A DNA stretch of 64,000 nt from Candidatus Leucobacter sulfamidivorax (GCA_016771945.1 QZLF01000002.1:186001-250000), one strand, 5' to 3'. Shown: positions 9,050-18,742, numbered from the stretch's first letter. Notes: a model not told the origin generated them from the letters alone. Numbers and translations: made by a program.

Positions 9050-9556
9050 CTAGGGGGCGGGGTGCCCGTCGAGGATCGCGTCTCGGATCAACTGCTCCGC
9101 TTCACGGACCGTATCGAGGCTCTTCGAATAGAACACCTCGCGGGAGAGTTGGGACATGCCGCGATCAAGAGTTCGTCTTTCACCGAAAGATACCGGCTTT
9201 GTCTCGTTGCGGCGAAGGACGTCGCGCACAACCTCGGCGAGCCTCACCACACTCCCCGATCGCATCTTCTCCTCGTTCGCTTTGTACCGCCTGGACCAGT
9301 TTTCCGGCTCCTCGCCCGTGTCGCTGCTCAGAGTATCGAAGACCTCATCAAGGTCTGCTCCTCTGACTACGTTCCTCAACCCAACTTCGGCGTATCGATC
9401 GATTGGGATGGTGATTGCGAGCGCATACGTGTCTAACGCTTCTAAGTCCAAGCATTCATGCGTTGTTCCGTTGGGGAACCTGTGTTTTGAGACTGACCGG
9501 ACGGACATGGGGCCGTGTGCGGGGTGGATGAGAACCGTCCCTGGTGTGAACATCAT
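9050..9556 (-). CDS. CarD-like transcriptional regulator
   Basis: About 168 residues (ATG at 9556 or 9553; GAGGAA lies just upstream). The N-terminal beta domain begins FTPGTVLIHPAHGPMSVRSV, the usual RNA polymerase-interacting half of CarD/TRCF proteins. The helical half contains NWSRRYKANEEKM and RLAEVVRDVLRRNETKPVSF, both typical. CarD proteins bind the RNAP beta subunit and stabilise open complexes at promoters. Actinobacteria carry an essential chromosomal copy. This one is rather divergent and lies within the integrated region, so it may be an accessory paralogue. Confidence 0.85.
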   Translation of the reverse strand: MMFTPGTVLIHPAHGPMSVRSVSKHRFPNGTTHECLDLEALDTYALAITIPIDRYAEVGLRNVVRGADLDEVFDTLSSDTGEEPENWSRRYKANEEKMRSGSVVRLAEVVRDVLRRNETKPVSFGERRTLDRGMSQLSREVFYSKSLDTVREAEQLIRDAILDGHPAP

Positions 9557-9689
9557 GGGTTCCTCTACATGGAATGTTGATCGTGGTCGACAGACGCAGG
9601 CTGAGGCCTGGGCTTGCTCCTTGGCTGCTTATCTTGCTTCGTGCCGAGGTGCTGCAGGCTAAACAGAAGGCGGGCAGCACTCCCGTCGA

Positions 9690-9812
9690 CTACCTGCTGA
9701 TTCTCAACGCGATCGCTGCCGCCTGATTCTTGTCGCGCTTCGCGGCCTTCTTCTCTTTCGCCGTCATCGCTGCGGGCTTCTTAGCGGCTTTCTGGCCTTT
9801 GTCTTTGGACAT
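9690..9812 (-). CDS. Small basic Lys/Ala-rich protein (40 aa)
   Basis: ATG 9812 with GAGG about 9 bases upstream; stop at 9690-9692. The product starts MSKDKGQKAAKK, continues with TAKEKKAAKRDKN and is strongly basic. Short proteins of this composition are common and conserved in Actinobacteria but have no known function; nucleic acid binding is plausible from charge alone. Confidence 0.5.
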   Translation of the reverse strand: MSKDKGQKAAKKPAAMTAKEKKAAKRDKNQAAAIALRISR

Positions 9813-9958
9813 GTCGATGTCCTCAATTCCGGGTATAGGCACCCTGCCCTGACCATAGCCCATGGAATTGTGGGCGTGAACGAGAACACCATCTGATCAT
9901 CCCGATGAGACTCTCGTGCGCCCGTGAGGCACATGGTTTCGTTCGGGCGGAAACTCGC

Positions 9959-10096
9959 TCATCGGAGCATTCTCTCGAGTGCGTGGCGGTGCTGATCGTA
10001 CGACGGGTAGCTGATTTCGCCGGCCTCGTACTGGGCGACGAGATCCCGGAGCGCCTCCCGCGCCGCCTTCCGGAAGGTATGTAATGCCCATCTCAC
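9959..10096 (-). CDS. Short hypothetical protein (45 aa), possibly a fragment
   Basis: Frame from GTG 10096 to stop 9959-9961. It encodes two short helices and an aromatic segment (ALRDLVAQYEAGEISYPSYD) with coding-like composition. The frame is closed by a stop just upstream of the GTG, and there is no clear ribosome-binding site. It may be the end of a decayed gene. No family recognised. Confidence 0.35.
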   Translation of the reverse strand: MRWALHTFRKAAREALRDLVAQYEAGEISYPSYDQHRHALERMLR

Positions 10097-10211
10097 CGCC
10101 CGTACTCAGCCTGCAACGGCATGATTCACGTAGCGTAGGCGGCAGCGACCGGTCATCGGTTCGGTCATCCTGTCCGAGCTCCCGCCTATCGGATCCTCAG
10201 AGAAACAGGGT

Positions 10212-11327
10212 GTGTTCATCTCCTCTCCTAACGCTGACTTGGTCAGCACCCTCGGCCCCATCCGCCAAACCTACGCTCGCAAAGAAGACTTCCCACCGAT
10301 CGCCCGCGCCTACACGCAGCTATCTCAAACGATCCGCGATATGGGGCTCCTACGACGCAGCCCCGCGTTCTACATACTCACTGGAGTTGCGATACTGCTC
10401 AGTTTCGCCGGGGCAATCACCGGATTCATTCTGCTCGGCGAAAGCTGGTTCCAGCTCCTCATTGCCGCCATTCTGGGCATCGTGTTCACACAGGTGGCGT
10501 TCCTGGCACACGAAGCGGGCCACCGCCAGATCCTTACGACGGGGCCCGCGAACGATCGACTCGCTCGCGTCCTCGCAGCTATTGTCGGCATCAGCTACTC
10601 CTGGTGGGACTCCAAGCACAGTCGTCACCACGCGAACCCAAATCGTGTGGGAAAGGATCCTGACATCGAAGCCGACACGATCTCCTTCCTCGAGGACGAC
10701 GCGCTCCGAGCCCGCGGGATACGAAGGCTCATCACGCAGCGGCAGGGATGGTTCTTCTTCCCGTTGCTTACGCTCGAAGGACTCAACCTCTACTTCCACA
10801 GTCTGAGATATTTGCTCGGACGGGAACCAGTGAAAGCCCGTTGGGCTGAACTTGGCATGATCGCCGCCCGGTTCGCGTTGGTATTCACGCCCGTATTCCT
10901 GCTTCTCCCGCTGGGAATGGCGTTCGCCTTCACCGGGGTCATGGTCGCACTCTTCGGGGTGTACATGGGTGCATCGTTCGCGCCGAACCACAAGGGCATG
11001 CCCGTGATTGCGCCGGACGCTCGATTGGACTTCTTCTCGAAGCAGGTCCGCACCTCCCGCAATATTCGGGGCGGTTGGTGGGCGACTGCGCTTATGGGCG
11101 GGCTGAACTATCAAATCGAGCATCACCTCTTTCCCAGCATGGCGAGGCCGCAACTGGCGAAGACACGGGAGATCGTGCGCGAGTACTGTGCCGCGCATCA
11201 GGTGCCCTACACGGAGACATCGCTTGGGCAGTCCTACGCGATCGTGATCGGGTATCTGAATCGTGTCGGCCTGGCCGCGCGTGATCCGTTCGATTGCCCT
11301 ATGGTCGCGGCGTATCGTCGTGGATAG
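10212..11327 (+). CDS. Membrane fatty acid desaturase
   Basis: 371 residues from GTG 10212. Three histidine boxes bind the di-iron centre: HEAGH at 100-104, HSRHH at 136-140, and QIEHH ending at 305. The spacing and paired hydrophobic segments (~55-95 and ~215-260) are those of integral-membrane acyl-lipid or acyl-CoA desaturases (DesA3-like). The enzyme introduces a double bond into membrane fatty acids using O2 and an electron donor. No partner ferredoxin or reductase gene lies beside it. It is the last gene before the tRNA-Ser-derived attachment site and so is probably cargo. The ribosome-binding site is weak, so the start is uncertain. Confidence 0.88.
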   Translation: MFISSPNADLVSTLGPIRQTYARKEDFPPIARAYTQLSQTIRDMGLLRRSPAFYILTGVAILLSFAGAITGFILLGESWFQLLIAAILGIVFTQVAFLAHEAGHRQILTTGPANDRLARVLAAIVGISYSWWDSKHSRHHANPNRVGKDPDIEADTISFLEDDALRARGIRRLITQRQGWFFFPLLTLEGLNLYFHSLRYLLGREPVKARWAELGMIAARFALVFTPVFLLLPLGMAFAFTGVMVALFGVYMGASFAPNHKGMPVIAPDARLDFFSKQVRTSRNIRGGWWATALMGGLNYQIEHHLFPSMARPQLAKTREIVREYCAAHQVPYTETSLGQSYAIVIGYLNRVGLAARDPFDCPMVAAYRRG

Positions 11328-11597
11328 TTCCGGCTGGCCGACGACTCGTCGGATTGTGTCATTGCTTCTGCGGTGGATCGGAATGATGAGACCGCTCGTT
11401 GAAGACTCGATAGTCCTTCGGCGTTCTGCTCGCAACTCCGCATTTATCCCGCACTCTTCATGTGCTAACTGATGTGCTACCGGCTGCGTAATCGCTTGTG
11501 GTCCGATGCGCTTGCCCCAATCCTGAGGCCAGTTAGTCGTTGATTTCATGCGGTTCTAGGTGATCGAATGATATGCCGAGTTCCTGCCCCCTGGTGA
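11328..11597. other. Non-coding stretch before the attachment site
   Basis: 270 bases with no supported gene. Frames here lack ribosome-binding sites and coding bias. The next landmark is the tRNA-Ser 3' remnant at 11598. Confidence 0.4.
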
Positions 11598-11621
11598 GTT
11601 CAAATCCCCCATCCTCCGCCA
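11598..11621 (+). other. Attachment site: 3' end of a tRNA-Ser gene
   Basis: The 24 bases comprise a T-loop (GTTCAAATC), then CCCCATCCTCC, discriminator G and an encoded CCA. They match the 3' end of actinobacterial tRNA-Ser genes whose acceptor begins GGAGGAT. The 5' three quarters of the tRNA are absent. Integrases commonly insert at tRNA 3' ends and leave such a copy, so I read this as attR/attL of the element to the left. The intact tRNA-Ser and the integrase should lie upstream of the window. Confidence 0.7.
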
Positions 11622-11665
11622 TGTGGAATGGGGAGTCTGCCCTCGGGTAGGCTCCCCATTTCACA
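11622..11665 (+). terminator. tRNA-type terminator directly after the attachment site
   Basis: 14-bp stem (11622-11635 with 11652-11665, one G-U pair) that starts at the first base after the CCA end. This is the original terminator of the tRNA-Ser gene, supporting the boundary. From here to 11842 the DNA is GC-rich, with small hairpins and no gene. Confidence 0.75.
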
Positions 11666-11842
11666 TACTGGGGCTGAGCGATTTGAACCCGGAACCGAGC
11701 GCGCCGGCGCGCTCGGCGGCATCAGCGCGCGAAGCAATGCTTCGCTCCAGCGCTTGGCCGGGGTGGTTCCTGCGCGCGTAGGCTCCGCGACTCGCGCAGC
11801 GAGACGTGGAGAGCGCGTAGGGCAAATCCCCCACTCCTCAGC

Positions 11843-12274
11843 TCAAGGCTTGGCGTCTCGGCGAAGAAACGGGGTCGGAGAGGCTCCGAGCGCGAGCACG
11901 GCGAGCACCGTCTGCAGCAGGCCCGTGCCGAAGTAGATCCCGTGCAGCGGCGACCAGGCGAGCATGATCGCTATCTCGACGAATATCCAGATCATCATGA
12001 TCAGCCCTGCGGCGGCGTGCAGGCCCCAGGCGACCGCGAAGCGGCCGTGCTGCCCGATGAGCGCCAACGCCTGGGAGCCGCCCACGACGACGCCGAGGAT
12101 GATCCCGGGCCAGAAGTAGGTGCGGAAGACGCTGCCCTCGATCAGTTCGAGCGGGATCCCCATCCCTCCGCCCAGGGTGAGCCCGGCCATGCCGGCGAGC
12201 GCCGACGCGAGGTTGAACCATCCGACGACGAGGAGGGCTACGCGAACGGTGCGAGCGGGACGGCGCGTGATCAC
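11843..12274 (-). CDS. Four-helix membrane protein, unknown
   Basis: 143 residues from GTG 12274. Four hydrophobic segments at about 10-32, 52-72, 80-102 and 110-132 cover nearly the whole chain. It is divergent from selO, with 101 bases between them. No family or function recognised; the start is uncertain because no clear ribosome-binding site precedes it. Confidence 0.65.
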   Translation of the reverse strand: MITRRPARTVRVALLVVGWFNLASALAGMAGLTLGGGMGIPLELIEGSVFRTYFWPGIILGVVVGGSQALALIGQHGRFAVAWGLHAAAGLIMMIWIFVEIAIMLAWSPLHGIYFGTGLLQTVLAVLALGASPTPFLRRDAKP

Positions 12275-12375
12275 GGCACCAGTGTATAGATCGCGGAAGG
12301 ACCGGAACGATCATCGGCGAACCGCTCGGCTCCTCTCGCACGTCGTCGCACAGGCGGGCGGCGTAGTCTCGAACC

Positions 12376-14043
12376 ATGACCAGCGGTGTGCCCGATGATC
12401 CCGGCGCCCCAGGAGCACCCGACCTGCCCGGCGCGCACCTCGGTGCGGCCTTCGCACGCGCACTGCCCGAGCTCGCGGTGCCGTGGCGGGCGCGGCCGGT
12501 GGAGCAGCCGTCGATCCTCGCGCTGAACGAGTCCCTCGCCGCCGAGCTCGGCCTCGACCCCGAGCACCTGCGCACCGAGCAGGGCATCCGCTTCCTGCTG
12601 GGCGCCGAGCTGCCGGAGGGGGCGCAGCCCGTCGCCCAGGCCTACGCCGGCCACCAGTTCGGCACGTACAACCCGAGGCTCGGCGACGGTCGCGCCCTGC
12701 TGCTCGGCGAGATCTCCGACGTCGCGCCCGACGCCGATACCGACGCCGGATCAGGCGGGCCCCAAGCTGACGCCGAGCCCACCCGCCTCCGCGACATCCA
12801 CCTCAAGGGCTCGGGCCCCACTCCCTTCTCGCGCGGCGACGGCTTCGCCGCGGTCGGGCCCATGCTGCGCGAGTACCTCATGGGCGAGGCCATGCATGCG
12901 CTCGGCATTCCCACGACCCGTGCGCTCGCGGTGGTCGCGACGGGTCGGCCGCTCATGCGCGACGACGCCCTCGACCCGCAGCCCGGCGCGGTGCTCGTGC
13001 GCGTCGCGAGCAGCCACCTGCGGGTCGGCACCTTCCAGTACGCGAGGGCGCTCGAGGCGACCGGGGAGAACGGCGGACTGCTGCGCAGGCTGGCCGACTT
13101 CGCGATCGCGCGCCACTACCCGGAGGCCGCCGACGCCGAGCACCCCTACCTCGCCCTGCTCGAGGCGGTCGTCGCGGCGCAGGCGCGGCTCGTCTCCTCC
13201 TGGATGCTCGTCGGCTTCGTGCACGGCGTCATGAACACCGACAACATGACCATCTCGGGCGAGACCATCGACTACGGGCCCTGCGCCTTCATCGACGCGT
13301 ACGATCCGGGCGCGGTGTTCAGCTCGATCGACCGCGGCGGGCGCTACGCCTACGCCCGCCAGCCGAGCATCGCGCTGTGGAACCTCACCCGCCTCGCCGA
13401 GGCGATGCTGCCGCTGCTCGGCGACGACCGCGGAGAGGAGCAGAGCGAGAGGCACGGCGAGCATCGCGACGAGCCGCCCGCCCCGACCGAGGCCGAAGTC
13501 GAGGCCGCGAGGGACGCCGCCGTGGCGGTGCTGAACGGCTTCGCCGAGCACTACAACGAGGCCTGGACCGCGGGCATGGCGGCGAAGCTCGGCATCGCGG
13601 CCCGTCTCCCTGAGGCGAGCGGGGGCGGATCCGGCGCCGCCGTCGATCGGGTGTCGCGCCTGGCCGCCGCGCTGCAGCAGGAGCTGCATGCCGCCGGCGC
13701 CGACTACACCGGGGCGTTCCGCGCCCTCGCCGAGGCCGCACGAGGCCGGCCGGAGGCCTATCGCGAGCTGCTCGATCCCGGCGTCGAGCCGGGGGAGTGG
13801 TTCGCGGAGTGGCTCGCCCTCGACCCCGACGGCGACGCGATGGACGCGGCGAACCCCGTCGTCATCCCGCGCAACCACCTCGTCGACGAGGCACTGGACG
13901 CCGCGACCGCCGGCGACCTCGCCCCGTTCGAACGCCTGCTCGACGCGGTGACGCACCCCTTCGACAGGCGCCCGGGCTTCGAGCGCTACGAGCGTCCCGC
14001 CCCGCCGGGCGGCCCCCCGCACGTCACCTACTGCGGTACCTGA
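12376..14043 (+). CDS. selO: SelO/YdiU protein adenylyltransferase
   Basis: 555 residues, somewhat longer than the usual ~480-490. The pseudokinase-fold AMPylator motifs are present: [20 protein letters not shown] (nucleotide binding), [20 protein letters not shown], and [20 protein letters not shown] with [12 protein letters not shown] (catalytic and metal-binding region). SelO transfers AMP from ATP to Ser, Thr or Tyr of target proteins and links to redox stress. The C-terminus ends VTYCGT, with Cys where selenocysteine occurs in some eukaryotic members. The extra length comes from an Asp/Glu/Gln-rich linker near residues 350-380. The last 16 bases overlap the convergent LuxR gene. Confidence 0.95.
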   Translation: MTSGVPDDPGAPGAPDLPGAHLGAAFARALPELAVPWRARPVEQPSILALNESLAAELGLDPEHLRTEQGIRFLLGAELPEGAQPVAQAYAGHQFGTYNPRLGDGRALLLGEISDVAPDADTDAGSGGPQADAEPTRLRDIHLKGSGPTPFSRGDGFAAVGPMLREYLMGEAMHALGIPTTRALAVVATGRPLMRDDALDPQPGAVLVRVASSHLRVGTFQYARALEATGENGGLLRRLADFAIARHYPEAADAEHPYLALLEAVVAAQARLVSSWMLVGFVHGVMNTDNMTISGETIDYGPCAFIDAYDPGAVFSSIDRGGRYAYARQPSIALWNLTRLAEAMLPLLGDDRGEEQSERHGEHRDEPPAPTEAEVEAARDAAVAVLNGFAEHYNEAWTAGMAAKLGIAARLPEASGGGSGAAVDRVSRLAAALQQELHAAGADYTGAFRALAEAARGRPEAYRELLDPGVEPGEWFAEWLALDPDGDAMDAANPVVIPRNHLVDEALDAATAGDLAPFERLLDAVTHPFDRRPGFERYERPAPPGGPPHVTYCGT

Positions 14044-14813
14044 GCGGGTTCGGGCAGCCCCCACTCCACGGCGACGCAGGCCGCACGGGTGCGATTCGGA
14101 ACGCCGAGCTTCGCGATGATGTGCTCGATGTGCCGGGCCACGGTGGTGTGCGAGACGCCGAGCGCGGCTGCGATCTCGGCGTTCGTCGCGCCGGAGGGCA
14201 GGTACGACAGCACCTCCGTCTCGCGGGCGGTGAGCGGCTGGGCCCGGCCCGGAGCCGCGTGGGCGCCGGCACGAGCCCCGGGCGCGGCGGCGCGCGAGGC
14301 GGTTTCGAGCAGAGGCGAGACCGCGGACTCGATCAGCTGCACGAGGTGGAACGTCGAGTCGTCGAGATCGCCGCCGCTCGCGGTGAGGTTGAGATAGCCG
14401 AGGTAGCGGCCGCCGCGCGAGAAGAAGCAGTGCGTGAGGCCGTCCTGAAACCTGTTGCGCTCGATGATCTGGATGCCCACTGGGCCCGAGAGCAGGTGAT
14501 CGGGCAGGCCGCGCAGCCGCAACGGCGTGTGCCGCGCGCGCAGCCACTGGAAGGTCGCGTCGGTGTGGATCAGCGAGTCGCAGAGCCTCATCACATGGTC
14601 GGGGTAGCCGACGTTCATGAGGGTGCGGTGCGTGCGGGCCTCGGTATCCCAGTACGAGAGCGATCCCATGTCGAAGCCGGTCAGGGGTCGCAGCGAGTCG
14701 AAGGCCTCCTCGACGGCGTCGCCGCGCCACGCGGCGGGCCCGATGCGCGCCGACTCCAGCGCCTTCACCGCGGCGAGCGAACGCGCGAAACCGTCGACCA
14801 TGCCCACTGCCAT
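14028..14813 (-). CDS. LuxR-family transcriptional regulator
   Basis: 261 residues from ATG 14813, chosen because GGGAGG lies five bases upstream; a longer frame to 14879 has no good ribosome-binding site. The N-terminal ~180 residues form a GAF-like sensory part ([20 protein letters not shown]). The C-terminal 65 residues are a LuxR helix-turn-helix ([20 protein letters not shown], then [13 protein letters not shown]). It is divergent from the amidase gene across 221 bases, so it probably controls that gene in response to a small ligand; this is inference. Confidence 0.88.
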   Translation of the reverse strand: MAVGMVDGFARSLAAVKALESARIGPAAWRGDAVEEAFDSLRPLTGFDMGSLSYWDTEARTHRTLMNVGYPDHVMRLCDSLIHTDATFQWLRARHTPLRLRGLPDHLLSGPVGIQIIERNRFQDGLTHCFFSRGGRYLGYLNLTASGGDLDDSTFHLVQLIESAVSPLLETASRAAAPGARAGAHAAPGRAQPLTARETEVLSYLPSGATNAEIAAALGVSHTTVARHIEHIIAKLGVPNRTRAACVAVEWGLPEPAQVPQ

Positions 14814-15034
14814 GCCGCCTCCCGTGTCGCCGTCGACCTCGAAGCATCCGAGGCATCCGGATCCGCCGATTCCCGCCATCCTAACCGAGCGCGACGCCGC
14901 GGAAGATCCTCAGAATTGAGGATTCGCCCGCACGCCCGCGAACCGTAGCCTCGGCTCCAACCCGGTCGCCGGCACGGCGATCACCGGCACACCGACGACC
15001 GGCGCCCCGACGAAACCGACGAAGGAGACCCGAT

Positions 15035-16471
15035 ATGCGCATCGACGAGTACACCGAGCACGACGCTACGGCCCTGGCCGAACTGATCCGCGCGGGCGAG
15101 GTGAGCGCTGAGGAGGTGCAGGACGCCGCGGCCCGCGCGCTCGACGAGGTCGAGCCCGAGCTGTCGGCGATCGTCGGGGAGCGCTACGAGCGGCCGCTCG
15201 ACCACGCCGCGGACGGCGTCTTCGCAGGCGTCCCCTTCGCGATCAAGGATCTGGTGCTCCACGCGGACGGCGTGCCGACGAGGAACGGCACCCGCATGCT
15301 CGGCGAGGGCGTCGTGCTCGGCGAGAGCGCGCTCATGACTCGCTTTCGCAAGGCCGGCCTCGCCGCGATGGCGACGACCCGCACCCCGGAGTTCGGCTTC
15401 AACGCGACGACCGAGGCCGTCGCCTACGGGGCCCCGACCAAGAACCCGTGGGACACGACGCGCAGCCCCGGCGGATCGAGCGGCGGATCCGCCGCCCTCG
15501 TCGCGGCCCGCGCCTTGCCGGTGGCGCACGCCAACGACGGCGGAGGATCGATCCGCATCCCCGCCGCCGCGTGCGGCCTCGTCGGCCTCAAGCCCAGCCG
15601 CGGCCGGGTGACGGTCGGACCGGGCTACGGCGATCCGCTGCTCGGCCTCGGCGTCGACTTCGCCCTCTCGCGCACCGTGCGCGACACCGCGGCCATGCTC
15701 GACGCGGTGCACGGCAGCGAGCCGGGCGAGCGCTACCTGCTGCCCGAGCCGGCCGTCGCCTACGCCGAGTCGGCGAGGCGCGGGGCGGAGCGCAAGCGGA
15801 TCGCGATCGCCTGGGACCTCCTGACCCCCGGCCAGCAGATGGACCCGCAGGTGCGCGCCGCGGTCGAGGACGCCGCCCGGCTGCTCGAGTCGATGGGCCA
15901 CACGGTCGAGGTGGCCTCGCCGCGGATCGACCACGAGGAGTGGCTCGACGCGACCTACAAGCTCTGGGGCACCTTCCTCGCCGACGGGGTGCGCACGCTC
16001 AGCGGGCTGCTCGGCATCGAGGCCACCCCTGAGGTGCTGGAGCACGTCACCCTGCGCTGCGTCGAGTACGGCGAGCGCGTCAGCGGCGTCGACCTCATGC
16101 GCACCGAGGGCGCGCTGAACCGGGCGAGCCGCGCGCTCGGCGAGTTCCACACCGAGTACGACGCCACCCTCTCGGCGACCATGATGAGCCCGACCTTCCC
16201 GCTCGGCCATTTCGATCAGAACGACCCGTCACTCGACGCCGAGGGCTGGTTCCACAAGCTGTTCTCGGGGCTCGGCACGGCGCTCTTCAACGCGACCGGC
16301 ACGCCTGCCGTCTCGCTGCCGCTCGCGCAGTCGGAGGAGGGGTGGCCCATCGGCATCCAGCTCGGCTCGGCCTACGGCGACGAGTCGACGCTGATCGCGC
16401 TCGCCGCCGATCTCGAGCGGGCGCGGCCCTGGGCGGATCGGAGGCCGCGCGTCGTCGCCGGCGGCGCCTGA
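15035..16471 (+). CDS. Amidase (amidase signature family)
   Basis: 478 residues from ATG 15035 behind AAGGAG. The Ser-cisSer-Lys triad is visible: Lys71 in [13 protein letters not shown], Ser148 in SPGGSSGGS, and nucleophile Ser172 in [12 protein letters not shown]. It hydrolyses carboxylic amides (or acts on related lactams or esters) in the cytoplasm. The substrate cannot be read from sequence. The neighbouring divergent LuxR regulator suggests substrate-induced catabolic use rather than a GatA role, and no GatB or GatC gene is nearby. Confidence 0.92.
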   Translation: MRIDEYTEHDATALAELIRAGEVSAEEVQDAAARALDEVEPELSAIVGERYERPLDHAADGVFAGVPFAIKDLVLHADGVPTRNGTRMLGEGVVLGESALMTRFRKAGLAAMATTRTPEFGFNATTEAVAYGAPTKNPWDTTRSPGGSSGGSAALVAARALPVAHANDGGGSIRIPAAACGLVGLKPSRGRVTVGPGYGDPLLGLGVDFALSRTVRDTAAMLDAVHGSEPGERYLLPEPAVAYAESARRGAERKRIAIAWDLLTPGQQMDPQVRAAVEDAARLLESMGHTVEVASPRIDHEEWLDATYKLWGTFLADGVRTLSGLLGIEATPEVLEHVTLRCVEYGERVSGVDLMRTEGALNRASRALGEFHTEYDATLSATMMSPTFPLGHFDQNDPSLDAEGWFHKLFSGLGTALFNATGTPAVSLPLAQSEEGWPIGIQLGSAYGDESTLIALAADLERARPWADRRPRVVAGGA

Positions 16472-16483
16472 GCGGCACCCCCG

Positions 16484-16546
16484 CCGCAATAGTGCAGCCG
16501 TTGTCGTTACCGCTTGGGCTGAACGGCAACGGCTGCACTATCGCGG
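16484..16546. repeat. Long inverted repeat between convergent genes
   Basis: Core stem of 15 perfectly paired bases (16489-16503 with 16527-16541). It is extended outward and inward by four more pairs on each side after single mismatches. It lies 12 bases after the amidase stop and 37 before the DUF808 gene end. It may be a bidirectional terminator or a mobile intergenic repeat (REP/MITE-like). Confidence 0.7.
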
Positions 16547-16583
16547 TCGATGGCGGCGGCGACGGCGACCGCGACCGCGACGG

Positions 16584-17561
16584 TCAGTGGGAAGAGCTGC
16601 CAGGGCGCGCAGGCAGCGGGGTGCGGCGGCGCAGCCGATGCCGCAGGCGGGCGAACGCGCCGAGCACCAGCACGATCACCACGCCCCAGACGAGGCCCGC
16701 GACCGCCGAGAGCGCGCTCTCGACGATCCAGGCGATCGCGGGCACGCCCTCGATGAGGTGCGTCACCGCGTGCACGAGGTCGAAGGGCCACGGCACGCCG
16801 ACCTCGGCGAGGTTCGCGAGCAGGATGTGCCCGCCGACCCACAGCATCGCGACCACGCCGACGATGCTGAGCAGGCGGAAGACCACGGGCATCGCCTTCA
16901 CGAGGCCGCGCCCGAGGCCCTGCGCGGCCGCGCCCCGGCGCCCTATCAGCCACAGCCCGACGTCGTCCATCTTGACGAGCAGCGCGACGGCGCCGTAGAC
17001 GATCACGGTCATGAGCACGGCGACCACGATCAGGATCGCGAGCCGCATGCCCCACGAGTCGGTGTCGACGTTCGCGAGCGCGATCAGCATGATCTCGGTC
17101 GAGAGCACGAGGTCGGTGCGCACGGCGCTCCCGACGATCTGCTTCTCGTCGGTCTCGGTGCGCTCGAGCACCTCCTCGACGGAGTGCTCGTGCTCGGCGC
17201 CGCGCAGCGTCTGCAGCCAGTGCCACACCTTCTCAGTGCCCTCGTAGGCGAGGTAGGTGCCGCCGACGAGCAGCAGCCAGGGGAAGATCCACGGCGCCCA
17301 GATGCTGAGCAGCATGATCGCGGTGATGATGATCGCCTTGTTCACGAGCGAGCCGCGCGTGATGCGCCACACGATCGGCAGCTCGCGCTTCGGGCTGATC
17401 CCCCGCACGTACTGGGGCGTCACCGCCGCGTCGTCGATCACGACCCCTGCCGACTTCGCGGAGGCCTTCGCGGCACCCGCCACGACGTCGTCGATCGAGG
17501 CCGCGGCCGCCTTCGCGAGCACCGCGATGTCGTCGAGCAGGGCGAAGAAGCTGGAACTCAC
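16584..17561 (-). CDS. DUF808 (YedI-like) inner membrane protein
   Basis: 325 residues. The opening FFALLDDIAVLAKAAAASID and SPKRELPIVWRITRGSLVNK are characteristic of the DUF808 family. Six or so hydrophobic segments follow (e.g. ~75-105, ~165-215, ~235-265, ~280-315). Function unknown; family members are conserved in bacteria. It runs divergently from the NYN gene with 115 bases between them. Confidence 0.9.
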   Translation of the reverse strand: MSSSFFALLDDIAVLAKAAAASIDDVVAGAAKASAKSAGVVIDDAAVTPQYVRGISPKRELPIVWRITRGSLVNKAIIITAIMLLSIWAPWIFPWLLLVGGTYLAYEGTEKVWHWLQTLRGAEHEHSVEEVLERTETDEKQIVGSAVRTDLVLSTEIMLIALANVDTDSWGMRLAILIVVAVLMTVIVYGAVALLVKMDDVGLWLIGRRGAAAQGLGRGLVKAMPVVFRLLSIVGVVAMLWVGGHILLANLAEVGVPWPFDLVHAVTHLIEGVPAIAWIVESALSAVAGLVWGVVIVLVLGAFARLRHRLRRRTPLPARPGSSSH

Positions 17562-17676
17562 GGGGTCCTCGATCGGTCGGGCGGCGGATCGGGCGCGCTC
17601 GCGAGCGCGCCGCTGCGAGGAAGCCTACCGGCCCGAGCGCGCTGACAGCCGGGGGTATCCCTGTCAGACTGGGGGA

Positions 17677-18690
17677 GTGGCGGATACTCAGAACGGTCGC
17701 GTGGCGGTCTACCTCGATTTCGACAACATCGTGCTCTCCTGGTACGACCGGGTGCACGGTCGCAACTCCTATGCGCGGGATCGGCAGCGCATCGCGGAGG
17801 ATCCCTCCGACGCCGAGATCGCCGCGCGCCTGCGGGCGGCCGTCGTCGACGTGGGAGCCATCATCGACTACGCCTCGTCGTTCGGGACGCTCGTGCTCAC
17901 GCGCGCCTATGCCGACTGGTCGGCGGCGGTCAACGCGGACTACCGCTCGCAGCTGGTCTCGCGGGCCGTGGACCTCGTGCAGCTCTTCCCGGCCGCGGCC
18001 TACGCGAAGAACGGCGCCGACATCAGGCTCGCCGTCGACGCGGTCGAGGACATGTTCCGCCTCGACGATCTCACCCACGTCGTGATCGTGGCCGGCGACT
18101 CCGACTATGTCCCGCTGGCCCAGCGCTGCAAGCGGCTCGGCCGCTACGTCGTGGGGATCGGCGTGGCCGGATCCACCGCGAAGGCCCTGACCGCGGCCTG
18201 CGACGAGTTCGCCTCCTACGACGCGCTGCCGGGCGTCGAGCTGCCCGAGCGGGAGCAGCCTGCGAGGCGGCAGCGGCGCGGGAAGGGCGGGGCGGATCCG
18301 CAGCAGGAGGAGGCGGGCTCGGCCTCGGCGGGGCGCGTCGGCGACGAGGCGGCCAGAGGCGCCGGCGGCCGCGGTCGCTACCGGGACCGCCCGGCCGGTG
18401 CGACGGACCAGGCAGATCCGGATGATGCGGACGACGTCGACGAGGATCCCGAGATCGCGGCGACCGGACTGCTGATCCGGGCGCTCTGGCTCGGGCAGGA
18501 GGCCGACGACTCGGGATGGCTCCATAGCTCGGCGGTGAAGCAGCAGATGCGCCGGATGGATCCCTCGTTCAGCGAGAAGGCGCTGGGGTTCCGCTCCTTC
18601 TCCGACTTCCTGAAGTCCCGCTCGGACGTGGTCGAGCTCGAGGAGACGGGGCACGAGCGACTCGTACGCCTGGCGGATCAGGGCTCGTAG
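17677..18690 (+). CDS. NYN-domain putative ribonuclease with C-terminal LOTUS-like domain
   Basis: 337 residues. The N-terminal ~175 residues are a NYN/PIN-like domain with acidic catalytic candidates: Asp in VYLDFDNIVLSW, Asp in NGADIRLAVDAVEDM, and GDSDYVPLAQRCKRLGRYVV. A charged low-complexity linker (~185-245) leads to a C-terminal winged-helix segment (GWLHSSAVKQQMRRMDPSFS, then FRSFSDFLKSR) like OST-HTH/LOTUS domains that bind RNA. I chose GTG 17677; GGGGG sits almost against it, so GTG 17701 is the alternative. Likely an RNA-processing or decay nuclease. Confidence 0.88.
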   Translation: MADTQNGRVAVYLDFDNIVLSWYDRVHGRNSYARDRQRIAEDPSDAEIAARLRAAVVDVGAIIDYASSFGTLVLTRAYADWSAAVNADYRSQLVSRAVDLVQLFPAAAYAKNGADIRLAVDAVEDMFRLDDLTHVVIVAGDSDYVPLAQRCKRLGRYVVGIGVAGSTAKALTAACDEFASYDALPGVELPEREQPARRQRRGKGGADPQQEEAGSASAGRVGDEAARGAGGRGRYRDRPAGATDQADPDDADDVDEDPEIAATGLLIRALWLGQEADDSGWLHSSAVKQQMRRMDPSFSEKALGFRSFSDFLKSRSDVVELEETGHERLVRLADQGS

Positions 18691-18702
18691 CCTGGGAACG
18701 CG

Positions 18703-18730
18703 GAAGGCCCCCGCCGGAGCGGGGGCCTTC
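18703..18730. terminator. Strong hairpin terminator shared by NYN gene and tRNA-Met
   Basis: Perfect 12-bp stem (18703-18714 with 18719-18730), four-base loop. It lies between the NYN stop (18690) and the 3' end of the reverse-strand tRNA-Met, so it can end transcription from both sides. Confidence 0.85.
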
Positions 18731-18742
18731 GCCGTGATCCTC

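Noticed and set aside
9456-9680. 74-residue reverse-strand frame upstream of the CarD-like gene
   Set aside because: No ribosome-binding site, coding-poor composition, and it overlaps the CarD start out of frame.
11821-11835. CAAATCCCCCA resembling a second copy of the tRNA-Ser 3' end
   Set aside because: Only about 11 bases match, the T-stem and CCA are missing, and the sequence is C-rich, so chance is likely.
14026-14043. Selenocysteine at the SelO C-terminus
   Set aside because: The C-terminus reads CGT before TGA, with Cys encoded by TGC; no SECIS-like structure was seen at the TGA, and none is needed.
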